From an uncultured Oscillibacter sp. (GTDB taxonomy: Bacteria > Bacillota > Clostridia > Oscillospirales > Oscillospiraceae), in NCBI GenBank assembly GCA_910576865.1, contig CAJTKE010000017.1, positions 1 to 64,000 of the forward strand: a stretch of 64,000 nt of DNA, written 5' to 3'. How positions within the stretch are numbered: position 1 is the first letter of the stretch; every line of letters begins with the position of its first letter. Made by a program: the position numbers and the translations under genes. Below the pieces are notes generated by a model that was given only the letters and a program-made list of their open reading frames with translations, did not search any database and had not been told where the DNA came from. Below are positions 16,779-25,258 of the stretch, one piece after another.

Positions 16779-17720
16779 TCAGAGTTCCAGGCCCGCCGTT
16801 TCCTCGAAGCCCAGCATCAGGTTCATGTTCTGCACCGCCGCGCCGGACGCGCCCTTGCCCAGGTTGTCCAGGCGGGCGGAAAGCATCAGCTGCTCCCGGT
16901 TTCCGTTGACGAAAATCTGCAGACCGTCCGTCCCGGCCAGATTGTTGGCGCCGATGAAGCCGCAGGAGGGCGCGTCGGCGGGGCGGAGGGTCACCACGGG
17001 GCTGCCGGCGTAATAGTCCGCGTACAGCGCCCGCAGGCTCTCGACGGACTGCGCGCCCTCCAGCTCCTCCGCCCACAGCGGGACGGTAACCACCATCCCC
17101 TGGGGGTAATCGCAGATCATGGGCGTGAACAGGGGCGGACGGTCCAGCCCGGCGACAGCCGCCATCTCCGGCAGATGCTTGTGGGACAGCGTCACGGCGT
17201 AATGCCGCGGGCTCTCCAGCTCCTCCGCCCGGTCCGGGTCGGTATACTGGGCGACGGCCTTTTTCCCCGCGCCTGTATAGCCGGACAGCGCGTGGCAGGT
17301 CAGCCGGGCCTTGGGGGACAGCGCCCCCTTTTCCACCAGCGGCCGGACCAGCGAGAGGAAGCCCGTGGCATAGCACCCCGGATTCGCCACCCGGGCCGCC
17401 GCCTTGACGGCCTCCCGCTGCCCGGACAGCTCCGGAAAGCCGTAGGCCCAGCCCTCCGCCGTCCGGTGGGCGGTGGAGCAGTCGATGACCCGGGTGCGGC
17501 CGTTTTCAATCAGGCCCACCGCCTCCACGGCGGCGGCGTCGGGCAGGCACAGGAAGACCAGGTCCGCCTCGTTGAGGAACTTTTTCCGCTCCGACGGGTC
17601 CTTCCGCTTTTCCTCGCCGATGAGGAGGAGGTCGATGTCCTCCCGGGCCGCCAGCCGGTCGTAGATCTGGAGGCCGGTGGTGCCCTCTTTTCCGTCGATA
17701 TATACCTTGGGTCTGCTCAT
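16779..17720 (-). CDS. argC: N-acetyl-gamma-glutamyl-phosphate reductase (short type)
   Basis: 313 residues, the short ArgC class. It reduces N-acetylglutamyl phosphate with NADPH. The catalytic Cys is in NPGCYATG near residue 111; GKEGTTGLQI near the N-terminus is the nucleotide loop (short-type variant), and HKHLPEM carries the conserved His. I start at the ATG at 17718-17720 (GGGAGG six bases upstream); an upstream GTG in frame overlaps that ribosome site. It begins 14 bases after argH. Confidence 0.94.
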   Translation of the reverse strand: MSRPKVYIDGKEGTTGLQIYDRLAAREDIDLLLIGEEKRKDPSERKKFLNEADLVFLCLPDAAAVEAVGLIENGRTRVIDCSTAHRTAEGWAYGFPELSGQREAVKAAARVANPGCYATGFLSLVRPLVEKGALSPKARLTCHALSGYTGAGKKAVAQYTDPDRAEELESPRHYAVTLSHKHLPEMAAVAGLDRPPLFTPMICDYPQGMVVTVPLWAEELEGAQSVESLRALYADYYAGSPVVTLRPADAPSCGFIGANNLAGTDGLQIFVNGNREQLMLSARLDNLGKGASGAAVQNMNLMLGFEETAGLEL

Positions 17721-17734
17721 GGGAAGCCTCCCTT

Positions 17735-19117
17735 TCACTCACTCCGTGCCTGGATGAACGCCTCGATCTCGTGGATCTGCCGGGTGGTCTCCGCGATGGC
17801 GGGACCGCCGAAGCTCTTCCGCAGGGCCATGCAGTTCTCCAGCTTCAGCGCCTCGTACACGTCCTCGCCGAAGAGGTCCGACACGCTCCGCAGCTCCTCC
17901 AGGCTCAGCTCCTCCAGGGTTTTCCCCCGGGCGGCGCAGTCCGCCACCAGCCGCCCCGTGGCGGTGTAGGCGTCCCGGAAGGGCATGCCCTTTTTCGTCA
18001 GGTAGTCGGCGCAGTCCGTGGCGTTGATGAAGCCCCGGCCCGCCGCCTTGCGCATGTTTTCCGGCAGGACCGTCATGGTGCCGATCATGTCCGCGAACAC
18101 CGGCAGGCACATGGTCACCGTGTCCAAGGCGTCGAACACCGGCTCCTTGTCCTCCTGCATGTCCTTGTTGTAGGCCAGGGGCAGGCCCTTCATCACCGTC
18201 AGGAGGCCCATCAGGTCCCCGTAGACCCGGCCCGTCTTGCCCCGGACCAGCTCCGCCACGTCCGGGTTCTTTTTCTGGGGCATGATGCTGCTGCCCGTGG
18301 CGTAGGCGTCGTCCAGCTCGACGAACTTGAACTCCCAGCTGCACCAGAGGATGACCTCCTCGGCGAAGCGGCTCAGGTGCATCATCAGGATGGACAGGGC
18401 GCCCAGCAGCTCCAGGGCGTAGTCCCGGTCGCTGACGCCGTCCAGAGAGTTGCCGCAGGGGCCGTCAAAGCCCAGGCCCGCCGCCGTCTGGAAGCGGTCG
18501 ATGGGATAGGTGGTCCCCGCCAGGGCGCCGCTGCCCAGGGGGCACTCGTTCAGGCGCTTCCGGCAGTCCTCCAGGCGGGTCACGTCCCGGCGGAACATGG
18601 CCCCGTAGGCCAGCAGGTGCTGGGCGAAGGAGATGGGCTGGGCCCGCTGGAGGTGGGTGTAACCCGGCATGACGGCGGTCTGGTACTCCCGGGCCCGGCG
18701 GCACAGCACCTTCTCCAGGTCCAGCAGCTGCCCGACCACCGTCCCGATCTCCCGGCGGACGTACAGCCGGAAGTCCAAAGCCACCTGATCGTTGCGGCTG
18801 CGGGCGGTGTGGAGGCGCTTTCCGGCGTCCCCCACCCGGGCGGTCAGCAGGGCCTCCACGTTCATGTGGATGTCCTCGTTGTCCGGGGTGAACTCCACCT
18901 TCCCCGCCTCCACGTCCGCCAGAATGCCCTTGAGGCCCTCGATGACGGCCCCGGCGTCGGCCCGGGAGATGATGCCCCGGTCCCCCAGCATCTCCGCGTG
19001 AACGATGCTGCCCTCGATGTCCTCCCGGTACAGCCGCTGGTCAAAGCCGATGGAGGCGTTGAGCTCGTTCACCAGCGCGTCCGTCTCCTTGCTGAACCGT
19101 CCGCCCCAAAGTTTCAT
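17735..19117 (-). CDS. argH: Argininosuccinate lyase
   Basis: 460 residues, fumarase/aspartase superfamily. It splits argininosuccinate to arginine and fumarate. GSSIMPQKKNPD near residue 277 is the superfamily signature with the catalytic Ser, and TARSRNDQ near 108 and YTHLQRAQP near 156 (His) are diagnostic. The ATG at 19115-19117 follows AAAGGTG. It is separated from argG by the second structured element. Confidence 0.95.
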   Translation of the reverse strand: MKLWGGRFSKETDALVNELNASIGFDQRLYREDIEGSIVHAEMLGDRGIISRADAGAVIEGLKGILADVEAGKVEFTPDNEDIHMNVEALLTARVGDAGKRLHTARSRNDQVALDFRLYVRREIGTVVGQLLDLEKVLCRRAREYQTAVMPGYTHLQRAQPISFAQHLLAYGAMFRRDVTRLEDCRKRLNECPLGSGALAGTTYPIDRFQTAAGLGFDGPCGNSLDGVSDRDYALELLGALSILMMHLSRFAEEVILWCSWEFKFVELDDAYATGSSIMPQKKNPDVAELVRGKTGRVYGDLMGLLTVMKGLPLAYNKDMQEDKEPVFDALDTVTMCLPVFADMIGTMTVLPENMRKAAGRGFINATDCADYLTKKGMPFRDAYTATGRLVADCAARGKTLEELSLEELRSVSDLFGEDVYEALKLENCMALRKSFGGPAIAETTRQIHEIEAFIQARSE

Positions 19118-19157
19118 ACCAAACGCACCTTTCCATTCCGTTTCCGTTAAGGGGGGT

Positions 19158-19331
19158 CCAGGGGGCCGGAGCTCCCTGGTTTCTCCGCAAAGCGGAGAAA
19201 TAAAATGAAATCATTTTTGCGACGACACGCGCGTCACAAAAATCCCAATACTCCAGCCGCCCAGGGCGGCTCCAGTGACCGACGTCACTGGAGGTGGGGG
19301 ATTCTCAAGGGGGAGCCTGCTCCCCCTTGAA
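19158..19331 (-). repeat. Structured intergenic element, copy 2 (argG-argH)
   Basis: Same order of six stems as the copy at 15371-15537. The core differs at only a few positions, while outer stems differ but keep pairing: TCCAGTGAC/GTCACTGGA here versus CACCAGTC/GACTGGTG there, and TCAAG/CTTGA versus TGAAG/CTTCA. G-U pairs that work only on the minus strand (in copy 1 stem 3 and in both core stems) suggest the RNA is the operon transcript. Confidence 0.7.
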
Positions 19332-19335
19332 GCGC

Positions 19336-20553
19336 TTAGAGGCGTCCCGCGTCTCTAAGCGCAAGCACCGTGTCGGGCAGGCCCCACAGGTTGATGAAGC
19401 CCGTGGCGTTGGTCTGGTCGTAGGCGCTCTCGTTGAAGGTCACCAGCTCCTCGGAGTACAGGCTCTCGGGGGAGGTGACGGAGGCCGTGATGATATTGCC
19501 CTTGTACAGCTTCAGCTTCACGGAGCCCGTGACGTGCTCCTGGGTGGCGTCGGCGAAGGCGCTGAGGGCCTCCCGCAGGGGGGTGAACCACTTTCCGTTG
19601 TACACGAGGTCCGCGAAGTCCACCGCCAGCTTGCTCTTCATGTGGGCCGTGTCCTTGTCCACCGTGATCATCTCCAGCACCTGATGGGCCTTGTACAGGA
19701 TGGTGCCGCCCGGAGTCTCATAGACGCCCCGGTCCTTCATGCCCACCAGCCGGTTCTCCACGATGTCCAGCAGGCCGATGCCGTTTTCCCCGCCCAGCTT
19801 GTTCAGCTTCCGGATGATGTCGCTGGCTTTCATGGTTTCCCCGTCCACGGCCGTGGGCACGCCCTTGACAAAGTCGATGGTCACATAGGTGGCCTTGTCC
19901 GGGGCGGTGATGGGGCTGACGCCCATCTCCAGGAAGCCGGGCTTCTCATACTGGGGCTCGTTGGCGGGGTCCTCCAGGTCCAGGCCCTCGTGGCTCAGGT
20001 GCCAGAGGTTCTTGTCCTTGGAGTAGTTGGTCTCCCGGCTGATCTTCAGGGGCACGTTGTGGGCCTCGGCATAGTCGATCTCCTCGTCCCGGCCCTTGAT
20101 ATCCCACTCCCGCCAGGGGGCGATGATGGTCATCTCCGGGGCGAAGCGCTTGATGGCCAGCTCGAAGCGGACCTGGTCGTTGCCCTTTCCGGTGCAGCCG
20201 TGGGCGATGGCGTCGGCCCCCTCGGCCTTGGCGATCTCCACCAGTTTCCGGGCGATGATGGGCCGGGCGAAGGCGGTGCCCAGCAGGTACTGCTCATAGC
20301 TGGCCCCCATCTTCAGGGAGGGGAGGATGACCTCGTCCACCATCTGGTCCGTCAGGTCCGCGATGTACAGCTTGCTGGCCCCGGTTTTGATGGCCTTTTC
20401 CTCCAGGCCGTCCAGCTCGTCGTTCTGGCCCACGTCTCCGGCCACGGCGATGATCTCCGGGTTTCCGTAGTTCTCCTTCAGCCAGGGGATGATGATGGAT
20501 GTATCCAGTCCGCCGGAATAGGCAAGTACGATCTTCTTGATATCTTTTTTCAT
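19336..20553 (-). CDS. argG: Argininosuccinate synthase
   Basis: 405 residues. It condenses citrulline and aspartate with ATP. AYSGGLDTSI near residue 10 is the PP-loop, GCTGKGNDQVRFE near 115-127 the citrulline/aspartate site, and TNATGFINLWGLP closes the protein. First gene of the operon, with GGAGG eight bases before the ATG at 20551-20553 and an ARG-box promoter just upstream. A longer open frame upstream contains the promoter and is not used. Confidence 0.95.
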   Translation of the reverse strand: MKKDIKKIVLAYSGGLDTSIIIPWLKENYGNPEIIAVAGDVGQNDELDGLEEKAIKTGASKLYIADLTDQMVDEVILPSLKMGASYEQYLLGTAFARPIIARKLVEIAKAEGADAIAHGCTGKGNDQVRFELAIKRFAPEMTIIAPWREWDIKGRDEEIDYAEAHNVPLKISRETNYSKDKNLWHLSHEGLDLEDPANEPQYEKPGFLEMGVSPITAPDKATYVTIDFVKGVPTAVDGETMKASDIIRKLNKLGGENGIGLLDIVENRLVGMKDRGVYETPGGTILYKAHQVLEMITVDKDTAHMKSKLAVDFADLVYNGKWFTPLREALSAFADATQEHVTGSVKLKLYKGNIITASVTSPESLYSEELVTFNESAYDQTNATGFINLWGLPDTVLALRDAGRL

Positions 20554-20579
20554 GACAGTGCCTCCTGAGTGTGAAATGA

Positions 20580-20616
20580 TGAATGAATTATACAGCTTCC
20601 GTGAATATTTATTCAA
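20580..20616 (-). promoter_or_regulatory. ArgR-regulated promoter of the arginine cluster
   Basis: On the minus strand TTGAAT (20611-20616), 18 bases, TATAAT (20587-20592). An ARG box TGAATATTTATTCA (20602-20615) covers the -35 and spacer, and a weaker one (20580-20594) covers the -10. Arginine-bound ArgR/AhrC would block RNA polymerase. argR itself is outside the window. Confidence 0.8.
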
Positions 20617-20661
20617 TTGGCGGATTGCACAAGAATCGCCGGGGGCGGAGGGAAACATTGG

Positions 20662-22077
20662 CTATTTTCCCACGCAGAACCGGGAGAAGATGCGCTCCAC
20701 GATCTCCTCCCGGGCGGTGCGGCCCGTCAGCTCCCCGATGGCGTCCAGGGCCTCCTCCGCGTCGGTGAGGACGGCGTCGACGGTCATGCCGCTCTCCAGG
20801 GCCTCCAGCGCCCGGCGGACGGCCTCCCGGGCCCGGGAGGCGGCCTCCTCCTGCCGCTGGTCCGTGAGGAGGCTCCCCGCCTCCGCCGGCGCTCCCGGGG
20901 GGAAGAGCGCCGCCACGGCCTCTTCCAGCTTGTCCAGGCCCTCCCCGGTGACGGAGGAGACGCAGAGACAGGCGGCGGGGTTGTTGGCGTCCTTTTGAAC
21001 AAGCCCCAGGGAGAAGGCGTGGGGCCCGGTGAGGTCGCGTTTGGACTCAACGCAGAGCCAGGGCTTCCCGGTCTCCGCCACTTGATTCAAAAGAAGGGCC
21101 TGGGCCTCCAGGTAAGCCCGGTTCCCCGGGCGCACTTCCGCGGTCCCGTCCATCACCAGCAGAATCAGCTCCGCCTCCTCCATGGCCCGGCGGGAGCGTT
21201 CGACGCCCTTTTGCTCCACCACGTCCTCCGTCTCCCGGAGGCCCGCCGTGTCGATGAGCCGCAGGAGGACCCCGCCGCAGAGGACGGACTCCTCCACCGT
21301 GTCCCTGGTGGTGCCGGGGATGTCGGTGACGATGGCCCGGTCGTACCCGACCAGGGCGTTCAAAAGGGAGGACTTCCCCGCGTTGGGCAGACCTACGATG
21401 GCGGTGCGCACGCCCCGTTTGAGGACCTTTCCCCGTTTGCAGGTGGCAAGCAGCGCCGTCAGGGCCCCCCCCGCCTTTTCCAGGGCGGCGGCGATTTCCT
21501 CCGGCCCCGCGTCCCGGATGTCCTCGTCGGGGTAGTCCACCACGGCGTAGAACCGGCTGGTGATGTCCAGCAAAGCCTCCTGAATGGGTTCCAGCACCCG
21601 GCGGAGGCCCCCGTCCAGCTGGGCGGCGGCGTTCCGGGCGGCGGCGGCGGTCTCCGCGTCGATGAGGTCCACCACGGCCTCCGCCTGGGTCAGGTCCAGC
21701 CGGCCGTTCAAAAAAGCCCGCTTGGTGAACTCCCCCGGCCCCGCCTGCCTTACGGGAGCCCCGCTGGCAGCCCCGGCGGCGAAGAGGGAGGCCAGCACCT
21801 CCCGCAGGACCACCGGGGACCCGTGGCAGTGGAATTCCGCCGAGTCCTCCCCGGTGTAGCTGCCGGGGCCGGGGAAGCGGACCGCCAGCCCCCGGTCGAC
21901 GACCCGGCCCTGGCTGTCCAGCATCTCTCCCAGGACCATCCGCCGGGGCTCCAGCGCCCCGAAGGGCCGGGAGGCCCGGAAGACGGCCTCACACACCCGG
22001 AAGCAGTCCGGCCCGGAGACCCGGACCACGCCGATGGCGGAGGGGCCCCCGGCGGCGATGGCGGCGATGGTGTCCAT
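20662..22077 (-). CDS. mnmE: tRNA modification GTPase
   Basis: 471 residues. With MnmG it installs the aminomethyl or carboxymethylaminomethyl group at uridine 34 of tRNAs. N-terminal tetrahydrofolate-binding domain (1-120), helical domain, G domain with GLPNAGKSS (about 231) and DTAG (about 278), and the C-terminal FCVGK. The G4 motif reads SKRD where NKxD is usual, a tolerated but uncommon change. AAAGGAG precedes the ATG. It follows the surface protein gene by about 50 bases; mnmG is not next to it. Confidence 0.94.
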   Translation of the reverse strand: MDTIAAIAAGGPSAIGVVRVSGPDCFRVCEAVFRASRPFGALEPRRMVLGEMLDSQGRVVDRGLAVRFPGPGSYTGEDSAEFHCHGSPVVLREVLASLFAAGAASGAPVRQAGPGEFTKRAFLNGRLDLTQAEAVVDLIDAETAAAARNAAAQLDGGLRRVLEPIQEALLDITSRFYAVVDYPDEDIRDAGPEEIAAALEKAGGALTALLATCKRGKVLKRGVRTAIVGLPNAGKSSLLNALVGYDRAIVTDIPGTTRDTVEESVLCGGVLLRLIDTAGLRETEDVVEQKGVERSRRAMEEAELILLVMDGTAEVRPGNRAYLEAQALLLNQVAETGKPWLCVESKRDLTGPHAFSLGLVQKDANNPAACLCVSSVTGEGLDKLEEAVAALFPPGAPAEAGSLLTDQRQEEAASRAREAVRRALEALESGMTVDAVLTDAEEALDAIGELTGRTAREEIVERIFSRFCVGK

Positions 22078-22096
22078 GGCGTATCTCCTTTCACGA

Positions 22097-22122
22097 AACG
22101 GGGCGGGCTCTCGGCCCGCCCC
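22097..22122 (-). terminator. GC hairpin after the surface protein gene
   Basis: Stem ggggcgggc/ggcccgcccc with a four-base loop between the two leftward genes. It has no T-run, so it may only partly separate mnmE from the gene before it. Confidence 0.45.
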
Positions 22123-22128
22123 TGTTGA

Positions 22129-25100
22129 TTAAACCGTGTGGCTGTAGGAATAGAGAATGACCGCGAACTGGGCCCGGGTCAGCTTCTCGTTGGGCTTGAT
22201 CCGGCCCTCGGCGTCGGTGTTCACCACGCCCCGGCTCAGGGCCCAGGTGAAAGCCTCCCGGGCCACGGCGGGCACGGTGCGGCTGTCGGCGAAGCCGGAC
22301 AGGCTGGCGGGGACCCGGGCGGTGCGGCCCGTCAGGCGGGCGCAGCGGTACAGGGCCGTCACCAGCTGGTGGCGCTTCACCGCGCCGGTGGGAGAGGACC
22401 CGTCGGCGTAGCCCCCCAGCTCCGCCCAGCGGCGGGCCTCCGTCATGCTGGCGGGGTTGTTGCCGGTGAGGCGGGCCAGGACCATCCACATCTGCTGGGT
22501 CGTGATGAGCCCGTCGGGGTCAAAGCGACCGCTGGAGCCGCTCATGTAGCCCATCTGGCTGGCCCAGTTGATCTGGGCCGCGGCCCAGTGGGAGGTGGGC
22601 ACATCCGTGAACATCCGCTGATCCGTCACGGCCTGGGGCGCGGGCTGCTCCTGAATCTGGACGGGCAGGTCGTCGGTGGTGCGGCGGGGGTCCGTCCGGT
22701 TGCCGTTGCCGCTGTTCCCGAAGCCGTCGGACCAGTTGCTTCCGTAGTCGGACCCGGTCTTGTAGAAGGTGGCCCGGACCTCCACGTCGGCGGCGGGCAT
22801 GGTGAAGCGGAACCGCCCGTCCCCCAGATCGGTGAGGCTCACCGCCTGGGAGCTGCTGATGACCCGGATCATGTCCAGGACGTAGCCGGAGGCGGGGCTC
22901 ACCGTGACGGTGATCAGATCCCCCTGCTTGGCCGTGGAGCGGCTGACGGTGGTGACGCCGTTGCTGGCCTGGACCACGTCCACCTTATAGGTTTTGTCCT
23001 CCGGCTTGGTGGAGGGGTCGTCCGGATTGTCCGGTTTGTCGGGGTTGTCGGGATTGTCCGGGTCCACGGGGTCCAGGGGGGGCAGGGTCCGGGTCTCCTT
23101 CTCGCCGCAGCCCTCCCGCTGGCAGACCCGTTCCTGGGTGCCGGACTCCGTGGCGGTGGGCTCCTTGGTGGTCTTCCACTCGCCCCAGTCGTGGCCCAGG
23201 GCGGGGAGGGTCAGCTTGCCGGTCTGGCTTGCCGGGGGCGAATTCTCGTCCTTCGGGTCGCTGTGGCAGCCCTCCCGGGTGCAGGTGATGGTGCCGGTGC
23301 CCTCGCCGGGCTCCTTGCAGGTGGGGGCCTTGTACTCCGCCCCTTCGTCCAGCACGGGGCTGCCCCATTCGTGGCCCAGGGGGGCCACGGTCTCGGTTTT
23401 CTCCGCCTCGATCAGGTCGCAGCGGGCGCACTTCCGGGCGCCGATGCGCTTCACGCCCGCCTCCGTGCAGGTGGGTTCCTTCTCAAAGGCTTCCTGATCG
23501 CCCGACAGGTTGAACCAGTCGTGGCCCAGCTTATCCGAGGTTACCGTCAGGTCCGCCTCCGGCAGCTCACCGTTGCAGACGGTACAGGTGGTTCCTGGTT
23601 TGTAGACGATTTCCCCATCCTCCGTGCAGGTGGGGTCCTTGATGCTGACGGTGTTTTCCTCCGTGGGGGCGGGCCGGGTGTGGGCCGGCTTGTCATGGTA
23701 TGTGACCTCCACATACGCGTCAGAGTCCGGGTCGGCGTGATCGGCCAAGAGATGGCCTTCCAGGTTCCGCCCATGGATCAAAATGGCATCAAAGGAAAGG
23801 TCGGTGTCCGCCTTGCCATCTTCCAATTCCTTTTGGAGCTTCTCACACTCCGCGCAGGCGTTTGTCTTGCCGCAGACATCACAGACCTTGAATGTCGCGA
23901 TCGGGCAGTCCAAGTTGAGGAGGCAGTTGGGGGCCAGGATTTCATAGACCTTGGTGGTTCCCTTGTCGTAGCTGTGATGGTCCGGGGTCTTGGGGAGGAC
24001 CTCCACCTTGGGGTCGCCCTTCTGCCCGCACACGCTGCATTTCTGGGGGGTGGACCTTTCGCCGTCCTCCAGGCAGGTGGGAGGCTTTACCGTCGCGTCG
24101 CCGTCGTCCACCCAAATGTGTTTCGTGGGGTCTCCCGCGATCTTCTTCTCCCCCGACTCCTTTTTGCCGCACCGGGGACAGGTCGCCTCATACACCCATG
24201 TCCAGTCCTCACAGGGCTTGTGCTTGGCGGCCTCCGCGTTGAAGTCAGCCGGCGGCGGTTCCTGGATATCGTGGCCCAGCGCCCCGATTTCAACTTCATC
24301 ACCGGCAAGGTCCTTGCAGGATTCCAGCTGCTTATCGTTTGTTTCCATACAGAATCCGCCGCCCATCACCCTGCCGGGGCCGTCGCAGGTCGGCGGATCG
24401 ACTTTGGTGCTGTCCGTCGCCAGGTGGACCTGATCCCTCCACAGTCCGGGAGGCATCGTGGTGAAAATCTTATAAAGGACATCGCCCTTATCGGTTCCGC
24501 CATAGTGGATGGATTCCAGCTGGGTATTGGCGAACGCGTCCTTGGAGACCGGTTTTGTGCTGCCGGAAGCCGCGTTCTTGAGGGCCTCGGGAATGTAGAC
24601 CGTTTTCAGGCTTTTGTTATTCGCGAAGGCTTTGCTTCCAATGGCCGTCACAGTGTCCGGGATCGTCACCTTTTTCAGGGAAGTATTGTTGGCAAAGGCG
24701 GATTCCCCTATGGAGGTCAGCTTGTCGGGAAGCACCAGCAAGCTGACTCCCGTGCCTGAAAACGCGCTCTTTCCAATGGTGACGTTGCCCGTGCTGTCCG
24801 GCAGAAACAGGATGGTTTTCAAACTTACGCAGTTTTCAAACGCGTTGCTGCCGATACTGGTAATCGTATTGGGAAAGACCACCTCGGTGATTTTTCTGCC
24901 GGCTGTGTTTTTAAATGCCGCGTCGCCCACAGAAGTAATGGGACTCCCGCCATATTCGTGCGACAGCACCACCCGTCCGCCGCCGCCGGTATAGCCGGTG
25001 ATCTTCCACCCGGTGCCCTCCTGCGTCAGCACGACGCCGTTGTTCAGTGTCACCTGATCCGCCGCCAAAGCGCTCCCGGTCAGCGCCGTCAGGACCAGCG

Positions 25101-25134
25101 CCGCCAGCAAAATTCTCCACACCCAACGCCTCAT
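22129..25134 (-). CDS. BspA-type leucine-rich repeat surface protein with SLH domains
   Basis: 1001 residues. Signal peptide (1-24, SALA-A). Residues ~40-220 are BspA-type leucine-rich repeats (units such as LTSIGESAFANNTSLKKVTI). Residues ~230-700 carry repeated Cys pairs (CPRCG, CSVCG, CDVCG, CTVCN, CARCD) separated by PTCxxxG segments, apparently a run of rubredoxin-like or disulfide modules. A Bacterial_repeat-like domain follows (~716-790), then a Gly/Asn linker and two to three SLH motifs (~841-1001, e.g. FTDVPTSHWAAAQINWA) that bind wall polymers. It is an exported, wall-attached protein, perhaps a host or matrix adhesin; the ligand is unknown. Confidence 0.9.
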   Translation of the reverse strand: MRRWVWRILLAALVLTALTGSALAADQVTLNNGVVLTQEGTGWKITGYTGGGGRVVLSHEYGGSPITSVGDAAFKNTAGRKITEVVFPNTITSIGSNAFENCVSLKTILFLPDSTGNVTIGKSAFSGTGVSLLVLPDKLTSIGESAFANNTSLKKVTIPDTVTAIGSKAFANNKSLKTVYIPEALKNAASGSTKPVSKDAFANTQLESIHYGGTDKGDVLYKIFTTMPPGLWRDQVHLATDSTKVDPPTCDGPGRVMGGGFCMETNDKQLESCKDLAGDEVEIGALGHDIQEPPPADFNAEAAKHKPCEDWTWVYEATCPRCGKKESGEKKIAGDPTKHIWVDDGDATVKPPTCLEDGERSTPQKCSVCGQKGDPKVEVLPKTPDHHSYDKGTTKVYEILAPNCLLNLDCPIATFKVCDVCGKTNACAECEKLQKELEDGKADTDLSFDAILIHGRNLEGHLLADHADPDSDAYVEVTYHDKPAHTRPAPTEENTVSIKDPTCTEDGEIVYKPGTTCTVCNGELPEADLTVTSDKLGHDWFNLSGDQEAFEKEPTCTEAGVKRIGARKCARCDLIEAEKTETVAPLGHEWGSPVLDEGAEYKAPTCKEPGEGTGTITCTREGCHSDPKDENSPPASQTGKLTLPALGHDWGEWKTTKEPTATESGTQERVCQREGCGEKETRTLPPLDPVDPDNPDNPDKPDNPDDPSTKPEDKTYKVDVVQASNGVTTVSRSTAKQGDLITVTVSPASGYVLDMIRVISSSQAVSLTDLGDGRFRFTMPAADVEVRATFYKTGSDYGSNWSDGFGNSGNGNRTDPRRTTDDLPVQIQEQPAPQAVTDQRMFTDVPTSHWAAAQINWASQMGYMSGSSGRFDPDGLITTQQMWMVLARLTGNNPASMTEARRWAELGGYADGSSPTGAVKRHQLVTALYRCARLTGRTARVPASLSGFADSRTVPAVAREAFTWALSRGVVNTDAEGRIKPNEKLTRAQFAVILYSYSHTV

Positions 25135-25214
25135 CTTCCGCTCCTCCTGTCACACGCGCCTCGCGCGCCAATTTCACGCATACAGCATAGCACAAACTTC
25201 CCCGCCTTGCAAGG

Positions 25215-25243
25215 CCAAAAAAGGCGGGCCCGAAGGCCCGCCC
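25215..25243 (-). terminator. Terminator of pnp
   Basis: Stem GGCGGGCC/GGCCCGCC with a ttcg loop, followed on the minus strand by TTTTTT, 16 bases after the pnp stop. Confidence 0.88.
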
Positions 25244-25258
25244 CTGAAAAGACTCCGC

